The position numbers were made by a program, and so were the translations under genes. Positions 36,695 to 46,968 of a stretch of DNA of 64,000 nt are shown here, in pieces (the stretch's first letter is position 1; each line of letters starts with the position of its first letter). Source of the DNA: an uncultured Muribaculaceae bacterium (GTDB lineage: Bacteria; Bacteroidota; Bacteroidia; Bacteroidales; Muribaculaceae); the NCBI GenBank assembly GCA_910587185.1, contig CAJULY010000001.1:62001-126000 (forward strand), in the 5' to 3' direction. Under the pieces are notes generated by a model, which worked only from the letters and a program-made list of their open reading frames with translations, was not told where the DNA came from and searched no databases.

Positions 36695-39250
36695 ATGTTT
36701 ACTCAGCAACTCAACCAAGTCATTGCCGACAGCACCAAGATTGCCGTGACGCATAATTCCACGGTGATTCGCCCGGAGCATCTGCTTTACGGGCTGCTCA
36801 ACGAGCCTTCCCGCAGAATACAGGCCATGATCGACCATGTCTGCACCGGCACTTCGGCATACGAACTGACGCAACGTCTCGACAAAGAACTTTTCGAGAT
36901 GGGGCTTTCGGAAAATCCGTCAGCCTCTTCGCAGATTTCGGCAAGCCCTATGAGCACGCGACTCATTAAGCTCAGTGTGCTCGAAGCCCGCATGCTGCGC
37001 AGTAAGGAAGTGGATGTCGAGCATCTTCTTTTAGCAATCTTTCACAACCAGGAAATCAACGAGATGAACTTCATGAAACCATTCCATAGAGCCAACGTGA
37101 ATTATCAGTCGCTCTACAATCCTCTGGCTGACCAAGCCGGCATAACCCGCATGGGTTCCAATTTCACGGAGGATGACGATGACGAAGGTCCGGAAGACGC
37201 TCCGGAACAGCCTTCGGATAACCGTGAGGCCTCACAGGCGCCTCGATCCTCCACCCCTCGCTCCACTGCCCGCGGTGGCGATACCCCTACTCTCGACAAA
37301 TTCGGGCACGACATGACGCGCGCTGCCGAAGAGAACCGTCTTGATCCCGTAGTCGGACGTGAAGTCGAAATCGAACGTCTGGCCCAGATTCTGAGCCGAC
37401 GCAAAAAGAACAACCCGATCCTCATCGGTGAACCGGGTGTAGGAAAATCAGCCATTGTAGAAGGTCTGGCCCTCCGCATTGTTCAGAGAAAAGTGTCACG
37501 CGTACTCTTTGACAAACGCGTTGTATCTCTCGACATGGCAGCGATGGTCGCTGGCACAAAATACCGCGGACAGTTTGAAGAACGCGTAAAAGCCGTTCTC
37601 AACGAACTCGCCAAGAATCCCGATGTCATCCTGTTTATCGACGAGATACACACGATTGTCGGGGCCGGCGGCGCTCCAGGCTCCATGGATGCCGCCAATA
37701 TGCTCAAACCGGCACTCGCTCGCGGCGAGATCCAGTGCATCGGTGCGACCACCCACGACGAATACCGCAAGAACATTGAAAAGGACGGCGCTCTTGAACG
37801 CCGGTTCCAGAAAGTTGTGGTCGAGCCCACCACCGAGGAAGAAACCCTTGCTATCCTGAACAATATCAAGGAGAAATATGAGGCTCATCATAATGTGACC
37901 TACACTCCGGAAGCACTGACGGCTTGTGTCAGGCTGACAGAACGCTACATGACTGACCGTAATTTCCCCGACAAGGCCATAGATGCCCTTGACGAAGCAG
38001 GCTCACGTGTCCACATAACCAATATCGTCGTGCCAAAAGAGATCGAAGCCCTTGAAGAGGAAATAGAGGAAACCTCGGCCAGCAAATTCAAAGCCGCACA
38101 GGAACAGGACTTCGAAAAAGCGGCCGGCTATCGCGATCGCGAGCAGCAGCTTCGCAAGGATCTCGAAAATGCCAAAAGGCGTTGGGAGGAAGATCTCAAC
38201 ACCAAGCGCGAGATTGTGGATGAAGACAAAGTGGCGGAAGTCGTAGCCATGATGACAGGCGTTCCCGCTCAACGCATAGCACAGGCCGAAGGGCGCCGTC
38301 TGCGTCAGATGGCACCGGCTCTAAAAGCGAAAATCATCGGTCAGGACAATGCCATAGATAAGATTGTCAAAGCCATACAGCGTAACCGCGTGGGCCTCAA
38401 AGACCCCAACAAACCCATTGGAACGTTCATGTTCCTCGGCCCGACAGGAGTCGGCAAGACCCATCTGGCAAAAAAACTTGCCGAACAGCTTTTTGACTCG
38501 GCCGACACCCTCATCCGTGTCGATATGAGCGAATACATGGAGAAATTCACCGTGAGCCGACTTGTAGGAGCCCCTCCGGGATATGTCGGTTACGATGAAG
38601 GAGGACAACTCACCGAACAGGTGCGCCGGCGCCCCTACTCCGTGGTTCTTCTCGACGAAATAGAGAAAGCCCATCCCGACGTTTTCAATCTGCTTCTCCA
38701 GGTCATGGACGAAGGCCGTCTCACTGACGGACTCGGCCGTCGCATAGACTTCAAGAACACCATCATAATCATGACCTCCAACATCGGGACACGCCAGCTG
38801 AAGGATTTCGGGACCGGAGTAGGCTTCTCAACTCCGCGCTCCGACGAGAAAGCTATGGCCCAGAGTGTCATCAACAAAGCGCTCCACAAAGCCTTCTCGC
38901 CTGAATTCCTCAACCGAGTTGACGACATAATAATGTTCGACGCCCTTGATAAAGAGGCAATCTTCAAGATCATCGACATAGAGCTTGACGGATTCTACAA
39001 ACGCATCTCCTCTCTCGGCTACACACTTTCGCTCTCCGACGAGGCAAAAGAGTATATCGCCGGCCGTGGATATGATGCGCAGTACGGTGCCCGTCCGCTG
39101 AAACGAGCCATCCAGAAATATCTCGAAGATCCTCTTGCCGAGATCCTTATCGATGACGAGCTTCCCGAAGGATCTGTCATAAAAGTGGATTACGACAAAG
39201 AGGCGGACAAAATCACAACCGCTATTGAAACTGACAGTCACGACATGTAA
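36695..39250 (+). CDS. clpC: ClpC-type AAA+ unfoldase
   Basis: An 851-residue Hsp100 ATPase that unfolds proteins for ClpP. Order: Clp N-domain (about 1-150), an acidic and Ser/Pro-rich linker (about 160-195), first AAA module with '[10 protein letters not shown]' (about 244-253) and '[10 protein letters not shown]', a UVR-like coiled segment (about 464-490, '[17 protein letters not shown]'), and second AAA module with '[11 protein letters not shown]' (about 582-592) and '[14 protein letters not shown]'. The UVR motif separates it from ClpA and ClpB. ClpP is not nearby. It is preceded by a sigma54-like element and followed by a strong terminator, then htpG. Confidence 0.96.
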   Translation: MFTQQLNQVIADSTKIAVTHNSTVIRPEHLLYGLLNEPSRRIQAMIDHVCTGTSAYELTQRLDKELFEMGLSENPSASSQISASPMSTRLIKLSVLEARMLRSKEVDVEHLLLAIFHNQEINEMNFMKPFHRANVNYQSLYNPLADQAGITRMGSNFTEDDDDEGPEDAPEQPSDNREASQAPRSSTPRSTARGGDTPTLDKFGHDMTRAAEENRLDPVVGREVEIERLAQILSRRKKNNPILIGEPGVGKSAIVEGLALRIVQRKVSRVLFDKRVVSLDMAAMVAGTKYRGQFEERVKAVLNELAKNPDVILFIDEIHTIVGAGGAPGSMDAANMLKPALARGEIQCIGATTHDEYRKNIEKDGALERRFQKVVVEPTTEEETLAILNNIKEKYEAHHNVTYTPEALTACVRLTERYMTDRNFPDKAIDALDEAGSRVHITNIVVPKEIEALEEEIEETSASKFKAAQEQDFEKAAGYRDREQQLRKDLENAKRRWEEDLNTKREIVDEDKVAEVVAMMTGVPAQRIAQAEGRRLRQMAPALKAKIIGQDNAIDKIVKAIQRNRVGLKDPNKPIGTFMFLGPTGVGKTHLAKKLAEQLFDSADTLIRVDMSEYMEKFTVSRLVGAPPGYVGYDEGGQLTEQVRRRPYSVVLLDEIEKAHPDVFNLLLQVMDEGRLTDGLGRRIDFKNTIIIMTSNIGTRQLKDFGTGVGFSTPRSDEKAMAQSVINKALHKAFSPEFLNRVDDIIMFDALDKEAIFKIIDIELDGFYKRISSLGYTLSLSDEAKEYIAGRGYDAQYGARPLKRAIQKYLEDPLAEILIDDELPEGSVIKVDYDKEADKITTAIETDSHDM

Positions 39251-39280
39251 TTTTGACAGATTGTTTGACAAACTTTCACA

Positions 39281-39314
39281 AAAAATGCCACATTCGATAT
39301 GTGGCATTTTTTTT
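39281..39314 (+). terminator. terminator after clpC
   Basis: The arms AAAAATGCCACAT (39281-39293) and ATGTGGCATTTTT (39299-39311) are perfect over 13 bases with a 5-base loop and a T run. The downstream arm also forms the -24 half of the sigma54-like element before htpG. Confidence 0.92.
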
Positions 39315-39317
39315 GCA
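39302..39317 (+). promoter_or_regulatory. sigma54-like element before htpG
   Basis: TGGCAT, five T, TTGCA, with GG (39303-39304) and GC (39315-39316) ten bases apart. The expected start is near 39328, about 29 bases before ATG 39357. It overlaps the clpC terminator, so chance is possible; no TAnnTTTG element was found as an alternative. Confidence 0.45.
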
Positions 39318-39356
39318 TGATTGTTATAGAAAGAAAAAACATAAACTCTATATTAT

Positions 39357-41405
39357 ATGACAATACAGAAAGGTTCTATCGGGGTAACGACCGACAATAT
39401 TTTCCCCGTCATCAAAAAATTCCTCTACAGCGATCACGAGATTTTCCTCCGCGAACTTGTCTCCAATGCGGTGGATGCCACGCAGAAACTCAAAACCCTC
39501 TCGTCGTTCGGCGAATTCAAGGGCGAGTTAGGGGAAATGAACGTGAAAGTCACCGTCAACAAAGAAGCCGGGACCCTCACGGTCAGCGACCGTGGTATCG
39601 GCATGACATCTGAAGATATCGACAAATACATCAACCAGATAGCTTTCTCGGGTGCCGAGGAGTTCCTTGAAAAATATAAAGATAACGCCAATGCGATCAT
39701 CGGACATTTCGGCCTTGGATTCTACTCCGCATTCATGGTTGCCAAGAAAGTGGAGATCATCTCTCTTTCCTATAAAGAGGGAGCCGAGGCTGTAAAATGG
39801 AGCTGTGACGGTTCTCCCGAATTCACAATGGAGAAAGCGGATAAAGCCGATCGCGGAACGTATATCGTGCTGTATATCGATGACGAAAACAAGAAATTCC
39901 TCGAGCAGAACGAAATTGATCTTCTTCTCAAGAAATATTGCCGCTTCCTCCCCGTGCCCGTTATTTCCGGATTTGAGAAAGAATGGAAAGACGGCAAATA
40001 TGTCGATACGGACCGTCCGAACGTTGTGAACATCACCGAACCTACCTGGTCGAAAAAACCGAGTGAACTGACCGACGAGGATTACCGTAATTTCTACCAT
40101 GACCTCTACCCCGGTCAGGAAGATCCTTTGTTCTGGATTCACCTCAACGTCGATTATCCCTTCAATCTTACCGGCATACTTTTCTTCCCGAAAATCAAGA
40201 ACAATTTCGAGATCACCAAGAACCGCATTCAGCTCTACTGCAATCAGGTTTATGTGACCGATTCCGTTGAAGGGGTCGTTCCTGAATTCATGATGCTGCT
40301 TCAGGGTGTCATCGATTCTCCCGACATCCCTCTGAACGTTTCCCGTTCATACCTGCAGGCCGACACTGCCGTCAAGAAGATTTCAGGATATATCACCAAG
40401 AAAGTGGCTTCTCGTCTTGAAGAAATTTTCAAGAACGACCGCGCCGATTTTGAGAAAAAATGGGATGACATAAAGATTTTCATCGAGTACGGCATGCTGA
40501 CCGATCAGAAATTCTGCGACGCAGCTATGAAATTCGTCCTTCTCAAGGACACGGAAGGCAAACATTATACTCTCGAGGAATACCGCACCCTCATCGAGGG
40601 AACCCAGACCGACAAGGACGGCAACGTGGTGTATATCTATACCAACGACCCTGTGGCGCAATACACCTACATCAAAGCTGCCACCGACAAAGGCTACAAC
40701 GTGCTCCTTATGGATGGCCAGCTCGACAGCCATTTCATCGGTCTGCTCGAATCGAAATTGGAAAAAGCGCGTTTTGTCCGCGTTGACGCCGATGTAGTCG
40801 ATAATCTCATTCCGAAAGCCGACAAAAAGGAAGCTGATCTTACTGCCCAACAGCGTGACATGCTGACCGAAATATTCCGTTCGCAGCTCCCGAAAGTTGA
40901 CAAAGCCAACTTCCTCGTCACATTTGAAGCCCTCAGCAGTTCGGCAAACCCCATTCTCATCACACAGGACGAATACATGCGCCGAATGAAAGACATGGCC
41001 GCCATGCAGCCCGGAATGAGCTTCTATGGCGAACTTCCTGACAGCTACAACCTGATCGTCAACACTGAAAGCCCTGTCACACGCCGCATTATGGAAGCTG
41101 CCGACGCAGATCTGATGCCCAAGCTCAAACCGGTGATGGACAACATAGCCAAATTCAATTCCGAGGCAGAAGAGATCAGGAAATCAGCCAAGGACGGCAA
41201 ACTCGACGACAACCAGCAGTCGCAGGTCAAGAAACTCGATGACGATGTGGCCTCACAGCGCAACGAGGAAAACCGTCTCTCGAAAGAATATGCCTCTTCG
41301 CAGCCCCTCGTAAGACAGGCCATCGATCTCGCTCTCCTCGCCAACGGACTTCTCCGTGGCCATGACCTGGATGAATTTATCCGCCGCTCGGTAGCTCTGC
41401 TCTGA
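39357..41405 (+). CDS. htpG: molecular chaperone HtpG (Hsp90)
   Basis: A 682-residue dimeric ATP-driven chaperone. The N-terminal GHKL ATPase has 'ELVSNAVDATQKL' (Asn/Asp of box N, about residues 31-43), 'VSDRGIGMT' and 'GHFGLGFYSAFMV'. The middle domain holds the catalytic 'NVSRSYLQ' segment. The C-terminal part includes a charged helix-rich stretch (about 590-650, 'DDDVASQRNEENRLSKEY') that seems longer than in E. coli HtpG, consistent with the greater length. It lies 106 bases after clpC, an association of two heat-shock genes. A terminator shared with the next gene follows. Confidence 0.97.
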   Translation: MTIQKGSIGVTTDNIFPVIKKFLYSDHEIFLRELVSNAVDATQKLKTLSSFGEFKGELGEMNVKVTVNKEAGTLTVSDRGIGMTSEDIDKYINQIAFSGAEEFLEKYKDNANAIIGHFGLGFYSAFMVAKKVEIISLSYKEGAEAVKWSCDGSPEFTMEKADKADRGTYIVLYIDDENKKFLEQNEIDLLLKKYCRFLPVPVISGFEKEWKDGKYVDTDRPNVVNITEPTWSKKPSELTDEDYRNFYHDLYPGQEDPLFWIHLNVDYPFNLTGILFFPKIKNNFEITKNRIQLYCNQVYVTDSVEGVVPEFMMLLQGVIDSPDIPLNVSRSYLQADTAVKKISGYITKKVASRLEEIFKNDRADFEKKWDDIKIFIEYGMLTDQKFCDAAMKFVLLKDTEGKHYTLEEYRTLIEGTQTDKDGNVVYIYTNDPVAQYTYIKAATDKGYNVLLMDGQLDSHFIGLLESKLEKARFVRVDADVVDNLIPKADKKEADLTAQQRDMLTEIFRSQLPKVDKANFLVTFEALSSSANPILITQDEYMRRMKDMAAMQPGMSFYGELPDSYNLIVNTESPVTRRIMEAADADLMPKLKPVMDNIAKFNSEAEEIRKSAKDGKLDDNQQSQVKKLDDDVASQRNEENRLSKEYASSQPLVRQAIDLALLANGLLRGHDLDEFIRRSVALL

Positions 41406-41435
41406 TATCAGAAATATTGACAACTCTAATACAGG

Positions 41436-41460
41436 AAATCCCGCTTTTGGCGGGATTTTT
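41436..41460 (+). terminator. bidirectional terminator between htpG and the solute-binding protein gene
   Basis: The arms AAATCCCGC (41436-41444) and GCGGGATTT (41450-41458) pair over a short loop, followed by T. It lies exactly at the stop of the convergent gene. Confidence 0.88.
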
Positions 41461-42284
41461 TATTTGTATCTGTTGACAAGCGTTTCATATTGTCCGGTAG
41501 ATTTAAACCGGGAAATCGCCGCGTTCAGACTGTCAAGCAACTTTCGGTCGGAAGCGCGGGTGATCCACGACTGAAACTGCGTGAAAGATATCCCGGTCGA
41601 AATATCGACCGAAGGATAGTCCGGAGCCAGTTTTCGGGCCACAAGTTCATTTACCACAGCCATGGGTATCTCACCGAGTGCCGTCATTATGAACAGCTGT
41701 TCAGAATTATATTGATTGTCGGTCCTCACCATTATCGTATCCCCCATCTCTTCCGAAAGATGCTTCAGCCTCGTAAGCGCCGGCGACGCCGCTTCGACCC
41801 AGACTTCTTTTCCGCCAAGATCAAGCTGGCTTGAAACAGCCATAAGGCCGGCGGAATCCTTCGGTTGAACCAGAACCTGCTTGTCGAGATAAACATCTTC
41901 CGTGTATTCGAAAGAACTGTCCAAACCGGCGGTTTTCGCTATATCAGCCACAACCAGGTCATAAAGACCGGTTCCAAGGCCCTCCAGAGCTTGCTCCATG
42001 GAAGTGACGGGATGGAATTTGAATTCAAAATTTCCGGTCGCGGCAATCAGCCTGAGCATATCGTAGGAAAAACCGCCGAGCGTATCGGCATAACGGTAAA
42101 GCGTCATCGGAGAATAACTTATCGCCACATCGACAGTATCTCCGCCCGAGGGCTGCCGAATTTTTTCCGCGCCACCCGGAGGGCGGCTGCAGTAACGCAA
42201 CGATATCATCAGTATGATGACAAGCGCCAGCAATCCGAGCAGAAGCGATGTCTGGCCGCGTCCTTTTTTCTCGATTTTTCTCAT
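41460..42284 (-). CDS. membrane-anchored solute-binding protein, SBP_bac_3 type
   Basis: A 274-residue protein anchored by an N-terminal helix ('LLLGLLALVIILMISL', about residues 16-31). The rest resembles family 3 solute-binding proteins and the N-terminal domain of MltF: 'TLGGFSYDMLRLIAATGNFE' near residue 70, then 'GTGLYDLVVADIAKT', and a C-terminal 'LLDSLNAAISRFKSTGQYE'. These domains bind amino acids or small peptidoglycan fragments. No ABC transporter genes or lytic domain are present. Its start overlaps the stop of the porin gene by one base (TGATG), so both are probably made together at the envelope. Confidence 0.85.
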   Translation of the reverse strand: MRKIEKKGRGQTSLLLGLLALVIILMISLRYCSRPPGGAEKIRQPSGGDTVDVAISYSPMTLYRYADTLGGFSYDMLRLIAATGNFEFKFHPVTSMEQALEGLGTGLYDLVVADIAKTAGLDSSFEYTEDVYLDKQVLVQPKDSAGLMAVSSQLDLGGKEVWVEAASPALTRLKHLSEEMGDTIMVRTDNQYNSEQLFIMTALGEIPMAVVNELVARKLAPDYPSVDISTGISFTQFQSWITRASDRKLLDSLNAAISRFKSTGQYETLVNRYK

Positions 42285-44275
42285 CAGTCGGCAAAATCAA
42301 CTGACACTCCCATCTGGAAACGCCGGGGATTCATCGGATAATGTGGCATGAAGAAATAATCTCTGCCTGTCATGCCCTGATTTATGTGGCTCATCATTAT
42401 GTAGAACCGTGCCTTGCTGAGTTTCATGTTGGCATAGAGATTCATGAAGGGATAGCCCCCTGTCTTGAGATCACGCTGATTGTGAAAAGACATCGTAGCC
42501 GGCTGATAACCGGGAGCATAATATTTCGTGTAGAAATCACAGTCAACACCAAGCTGCACATCGAGCACCCTGGCGACCTTGAACTGAAGATACAAATTAG
42601 AATAAGCCGCAAATGCCGGGAGTGACACTACATTCTTGTCCGACGAGGTCTGGAAAAGAAGCCTGTTGTCCCAGTGCAGAGAGCGGAAGCGCAGGTTCTG
42701 GTTCAGAGAAGCTGAAAGTATCTGCACGCTTCCGCCGTTTTGAACCGGAAGCGATGCTTCATTGAAATATATCAGATTCTGGATATTCTCTACGCCTACA
42801 TTGATTCTTGTCGAGGTCTTTCCTATAAAGAGCTCGCCTCCGAAACGGACCCGTCGTGTCTTTGAGAAATCATTTTGCCAGATAAAATGGTTGGAGACAT
42901 AATTACGCAACAGATATGGAGCGTTTTCATTAGAGAAGCGGCCGTAGCCGGTTATTCTGACGCTGTCACCCAACAGTTTGAATCGGGTCTGTATATTTCC
43001 GTCAACGTAAATCTCCCCTGCCGCGTCGCCGACAACACCGAACTTCGCGGTTGCCTCATATCGCAGTAATGATCCCTGCTGTTTTGTCAGCTGGCCTCCG
43101 ACCCACAGCAGATTCTGAGAGCCGCGAGATCCAAGAGGCGACTCGAAAGGATATGGAGTCAATCCCTCAGGCCGGTCAGGTCCGGCGAAAGGAATCGTAT
43201 CGGGACACAGTGTAAATCGGCGGATCTCATGCGTCACGTATGCCGACAGCCCCGCTTTAGCATACTTGTTGAAACCTTCGAGAAGAGAGACTCCGAGAGT
43301 GTTGCTGAGCGACCAGTAGGAAGTGGGACTCGAGCTGGCGCCGGTCGTCATATACTGATTTTGCCAGAAATCCTTAGCTTCCGATTCTGAGCCGTTGAAA
43401 AAATTATGGTAACCGTCGCGGTAATCCATAGTCCAGATGAAGCTGGTCACGGGCACGTAGGTGCGGTGTTCGACTGTGTCGTTCGGAATTGTGTCGTTTG
43501 GGGGAGTTATTCTCCAGAAACCTATTTTGTAGCGATGGTTCATATAGAATTCCTGACCTTTAAGCCTGTTTCTGGCTTGAGTCAGATTGGTAGGAATAGC
43601 TCTCGCATCTATAGAAGATTCTCCACCCTGCAGCTGCGCGGGATCGGTGATATACAGATCATCGGTGATTCCGCCATTTTCCTGATTCATTCCGTTCCAG
43701 TGATTGAAAAAAGTCTGGAGCTCATAACGGTCGCCCATATATGAGGAGGAAAGTCCCCATGTCAGATTCTTGACAGCCTGATAGTTATAGGACCCTTTGG
43801 AATAAAGGTAATCCATGTTCGCTCCAAACTGCAGACGTGCGTTCACATTTCCTGAAAACACGGCCGTCAGTCTGTCCTGCTTGTTCTCGCGGCCACCTCC
43901 GGTGTTATATCCGAGTAAAGTCATCGGAATGCGGGTATTGTAATACGTGTGGTCTCCTTCGACAGGACGCCAGTTTGCCATAGCGTCGCGAAAGAAGAAC
44001 TGGCTTGTCGGGGCCTGACACATATAGTCCATATTTATTCCCGGACCTCCCAGATTGCCGGTAGTGGCATAGATAAGATGCTGGTCTGTAGGGACAGAAC
44101 GCTGGGCATAATTCTGGTAGAGAGTATCGATTGTAGTCGGCTGATGGAGGCCCAGCGGAGGAAGTATGTCCCACGCAAAGGAGGGAGCCACAACCTGCGT
44201 TTTCTGAGCGAAAGCCGACCGCGGACCGACAGTCAACAATATAGCGGTAAGGATAAATATGTTGAGTCTTTTCAT
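42284..44275 (-). CDS. putative outer-membrane porin (Porin_10-type)
   Basis: A 663-residue protein with a signal peptide ('IFILTAILLTVGPRSAFA') and a mature part of alternating strands with aromatic girdles, for example 'LLGYNTGGGRENKQDRL' and 'RYEATAKFGVVGDAAGEIY'. It ends in 'RRFQMGVSVDFAD', a beta-barrel C-terminal strand with near-terminal aromatic. The length and start ('LPPLGLHQPTTIDTLYQNYA') fit the Bacteroidetes putative porin family. The substrate is unknown. It precedes a solute-binding protein gene with which it overlaps by one base. TAACTTTG at 44304-44311 is its -7 element. Confidence 0.87.
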   Translation of the reverse strand: MKRLNIFILTAILLTVGPRSAFAQKTQVVAPSFAWDILPPLGLHQPTTIDTLYQNYAQRSVPTDQHLIYATTGNLGGPGINMDYMCQAPTSQFFFRDAMANWRPVEGDHTYYNTRIPMTLLGYNTGGGRENKQDRLTAVFSGNVNARLQFGANMDYLYSKGSYNYQAVKNLTWGLSSSYMGDRYELQTFFNHWNGMNQENGGITDDLYITDPAQLQGGESSIDARAIPTNLTQARNRLKGQEFYMNHRYKIGFWRITPPNDTIPNDTVEHRTYVPVTSFIWTMDYRDGYHNFFNGSESEAKDFWQNQYMTTGASSSPTSYWSLSNTLGVSLLEGFNKYAKAGLSAYVTHEIRRFTLCPDTIPFAGPDRPEGLTPYPFESPLGSRGSQNLLWVGGQLTKQQGSLLRYEATAKFGVVGDAAGEIYVDGNIQTRFKLLGDSVRITGYGRFSNENAPYLLRNYVSNHFIWQNDFSKTRRVRFGGELFIGKTSTRINVGVENIQNLIYFNEASLPVQNGGSVQILSASLNQNLRFRSLHWDNRLLFQTSSDKNVVSLPAFAAYSNLYLQFKVARVLDVQLGVDCDFYTKYYAPGYQPATMSFHNQRDLKTGGYPFMNLYANMKLSKARFYIMMSHINQGMTGRDYFFMPHYPMNPRRFQMGVSVDFAD

Positions 44276-44303
44276 CAGGATGTCATAAGGGTAATTTACG
44301 ATG

Positions 44304-44311
44304 CAAAGTTA
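44304..44311 (-). promoter_or_regulatory. -7 element of the porin/solute-binding protein operon
   Basis: The minus strand reads TAACTTTG, 29 bases before ATG 44275. Confidence 0.55.
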
Positions 44312-44388
44312 AGTATATTTCCCGTTTAAAACATAACCATTCAATCGATTTTTAGCTCATCGTGATGCTGCGGCCCGAAGTTTTTTAC

Positions 44389-44396
44389 TAATTTTG
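44389..44396 (+). promoter_or_regulatory. -7 element of ugd
   Basis: TAATTTTG, a perfect match, 36 bases before ATG 44432. Confidence 0.55.
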
Positions 44397-44431
44397 TATC
44401 GAATTTTCAATTTTACTGAACGAACTGATTT

Positions 44432-45745
44432 ATGAATATCGCAATTGTAGGCACCGGCTATGTGGGTCTTGTCAGTGGAGCCTGTTTCGCGGAAGTGGGG
44501 ATTGATGTTACCTGCGTTGATATAGATGCCGACAAGATTGAAAAGCTGAAAGAAGGCAAGATACCTATATATGAACCGGGTCTCGAGGATCTCGTGACCC
44601 GCAACACCAAAGCAGGCCGACTGCATTTCACAACCGACCTCAGAAACTGCATCGACAATACGGATGTTGTGTTCTGTGCCGTCGGAACTCCTCCCGATGA
44701 AGACGGCAGCGCCGATCTCCGTTATGTCGAGGCGGTGGCCCGCGAATTCGGATCGTTGATCAACCGCTACACGATTTTTGTGACAAAGAGCACCGTTCCG
44801 GTTGGAACATATAAAATCGTGAGGCGCGTTATCGACGAGGAACTTGCCCGTCGTGGCGTTTCGGTAGAGTTCGACCTTGCCTCCAATCCCGAATTTCTGA
44901 AAGAAGGGGCGGCCATCAAAGACTTCATGTCACCTGACCGGGTTGTGATAGGAACCGACTCTGCACGTGCCAGAAAAAAAATGGAACGCCTCTACCGTCC
45001 ATTCCTGCTCAACAATTTCCGCGTTATTTTCATGGACATCGCCTCCGCCGAAATGACCAAATATGCCGCCAACTCCATGCTGGCCACAAGGATCTCGTTC
45101 ATGAACGACATCGCCAATCTGTGCGAGCTTGTAGGGGCCGACGCCAACATGGTCAGGAAAGGAATAGGCACCGATGCCAGGATAGGGACCAAATTCCTCT
45201 ACCCCGGCTGTGGCTACGGAGGCAGCTGTTTCCCCAAAGATGTCAAGGCTCTCGCCAAGACCGGTCGCGACGCCGGATATTCCATGAGCATAATAGAAGC
45301 GGTGGAGCGCGTCAACGACCGCCAGAAGCATGTCGTATTCGATAAACTGAAGAAAGAGCTCGGTTCACTCGAAGGGAAACGGATTGCCCTCTGGGGACTC
45401 GCTTTCAAACCTGAGACCGACGACATGCGTGAAGCTCCCTCTCTCGTTGTGATCGACAGGCTTTTGAAAGAAGGAGCCGCAGTGACAGTCTATGATCCGG
45501 TCGCCATGGATGAATGTCGCCGGCGCATAGGCGACACTGTCAGCTATGCCCGCGATATGTATGATGCCACAATGGATGCCGACGCGCTGGCACTGCTGAC
45601 CGAATGGAAACAATTCCGCCTCCCCTCCTGGCGCGTGGTCCACAAGGCCATGCGAGGAAACATAGTGGTTGACGGCAGAAATATCTACGATGCCGCCGAA
45701 CTTGCCGAGGAAGGATTTATCTATAAGTGCATCGGAAAAAATTGA
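44432..45745 (+). CDS. ugd: UDP-glucose 6-dehydrogenase
   Basis: A 437-residue enzyme that oxidises UDP-glucose to UDP-glucuronate with NAD+. The NAD site is 'IAIVGTGYVGLVSGACFA' (residues 3-20). The catalytic Cys lies in 'YPGCGYGGSCFPKDVKAL' (about residues 256-273). The C-terminal domain with 'LWGLAFKPETDDMREAPS' completes the family. A DegT-type aminotransferase follows after 24 bases, so a surface polysaccharide role such as capsule or LPS sugar synthesis is likely; no glycosyltransferases are in the window. Confidence 0.95.
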   Translation: MNIAIVGTGYVGLVSGACFAEVGIDVTCVDIDADKIEKLKEGKIPIYEPGLEDLVTRNTKAGRLHFTTDLRNCIDNTDVVFCAVGTPPDEDGSADLRYVEAVAREFGSLINRYTIFVTKSTVPVGTYKIVRRVIDEELARRGVSVEFDLASNPEFLKEGAAIKDFMSPDRVVIGTDSARARKKMERLYRPFLLNNFRVIFMDIASAEMTKYAANSMLATRISFMNDIANLCELVGADANMVRKGIGTDARIGTKFLYPGCGYGGSCFPKDVKALAKTGRDAGYSMSIIEAVERVNDRQKHVVFDKLKKELGSLEGKRIALWGLAFKPETDDMREAPSLVVIDRLLKEGAAVTVYDPVAMDECRRRIGDTVSYARDMYDATMDADALALLTEWKQFRLPSWRVVHKAMRGNIVVDGRNIYDAAELAEEGFIYKCIGKN

Positions 45746-45768
45746 ACGATTAAACAAGCAAGAAGTTT

Positions 45769-46905
45769 ATGAACGAATGGATTAAACTTTCACTGCCACA
45801 TAAAAGCGGCACAGAGATGGAATGGATTGAACGGGCATATCGCGATGACTGGTTTGTTCCCCTGGGCCCTGATGTCAATGAATTTGAAAAACGGCTGCAA
45901 CATTTTCTGGGCACCGACCGACCCGTTGTGGCCCTGTCGGCAGGAACAGCAGCTATACATCTCGGTCTTGTCATGCTGGGCGTTGGTCCTGACGATGACG
46001 TAATCTGTCAGGATCTGACATTCTCGGCTTCGGCAAATCCCATCCGCTATCAGGGAGCAAATCCGGTTTTTGTGGATTCTGAACCTGAAACCTGCAATAT
46101 GTCTCCCGAGTTTCTCGAAAAAGCCATAAAAGACCGGATTAAAATAACCGGCCGAAAGCCAAAAGCCATTGTTGTGGTCGATCTCTACGGAATGCCGGCA
46201 CGTCTCGATGTCATCCGCACTATTGCCGACAGTTATGGGATTCCTATACTTGAGGATTCCGCTGAAGCCATGGGGTCGGAATACAAAGGGAAAAAATGCG
46301 GACTTTGGGGCGATTACGGAGTGATGAGCTTCAACGGCAACAAAATGATCACCACATCAGGTGGAGGCGCCCTGATCTGTCCGGATGCCGAGTCCGCGGC
46401 ACGCGTGAAATTTCTCGCAACCCAGGCAAGAGAGAACCGTCCTTATTACTACCATAAAGTCATAGGCTATAACTACAGACTCTCCAACATATCCGCAGCC
46501 ATCGGCTGCAGCCAGATGGAAACCATCGACAGCCGTATTGCCCGACGCCGGGAAATACACCGCCTCTATTCCGAAGGGCTGAAAGATCTTGCGGGCGTGA
46601 CTGTGCAGAAGAATCCTTCGAAGGATTTCGATTCGAACTTCTGGCTCACCACTGTTCTCATAGATCCGGCATGCGGCATGACGCCTGACAAGATAAGAAT
46701 AGCGCTTCTCGACCGTCGCATCGAATCACGACTGCTTTGGCGACCGATGCACATGATGCCCGTCTTCGAGGCGTTCCCTTATTACGGATCGGGTGTCGGG
46801 GAATCGCTTTTTGAGAGAGGACTCTGTCTGCCCTCAGGAGCTTCACTGACAGATGAACAGATATCGGTTGTCATTGAGGCGCTCCATGACATTCTGGGCG
46901 CATAA
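45769..46905 (+). CDS. DegT/DnrJ/EryC1/StrS-family sugar aminotransferase
   Basis: A 378-residue PLP enzyme of the type that aminates keto-sugar nucleotides for surface glycans. The PLP Lys is in 'MSFNGNKMITTSGGGALI' (about residues 185-202); the cofactor Asp region is 'ILEDSAEAMGSEYKGKK'. The start is a good N-terminal 'LSLPHKSGTEMEWI', typical of the family's 'ls.p..sg.E...v'. It is second in a probable operon with ugd (24 bases apart). The exact sugar (for example a 4-keto-6-deoxyhexose) cannot be told from sequence. Confidence 0.9.
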   Translation: MNEWIKLSLPHKSGTEMEWIERAYRDDWFVPLGPDVNEFEKRLQHFLGTDRPVVALSAGTAAIHLGLVMLGVGPDDDVICQDLTFSASANPIRYQGANPVFVDSEPETCNMSPEFLEKAIKDRIKITGRKPKAIVVVDLYGMPARLDVIRTIADSYGIPILEDSAEAMGSEYKGKKCGLWGDYGVMSFNGNKMITTSGGGALICPDAESAARVKFLATQARENRPYYYHKVIGYNYRLSNISAAIGCSQMETIDSRIARRREIHRLYSEGLKDLAGVTVQKNPSKDFDSNFWLTTVLIDPACGMTPDKIRIALLDRRIESRLLWRPMHMMPVFEAFPYYGSGVGESLFERGLCLPSGASLTDEQISVVIEALHDILGA

Positions 46906-46968
46906 TTGAACAAATCGTCAAGCAGAAAGGTTACTATTAATAACTAACTGAAAAACAATTGTACAATT

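Noticed and set aside
39528..40142. 204-codon frame on the minus strand over htpG
   Set aside because: Antisense shadow of htpG without any recognisable protein motif.
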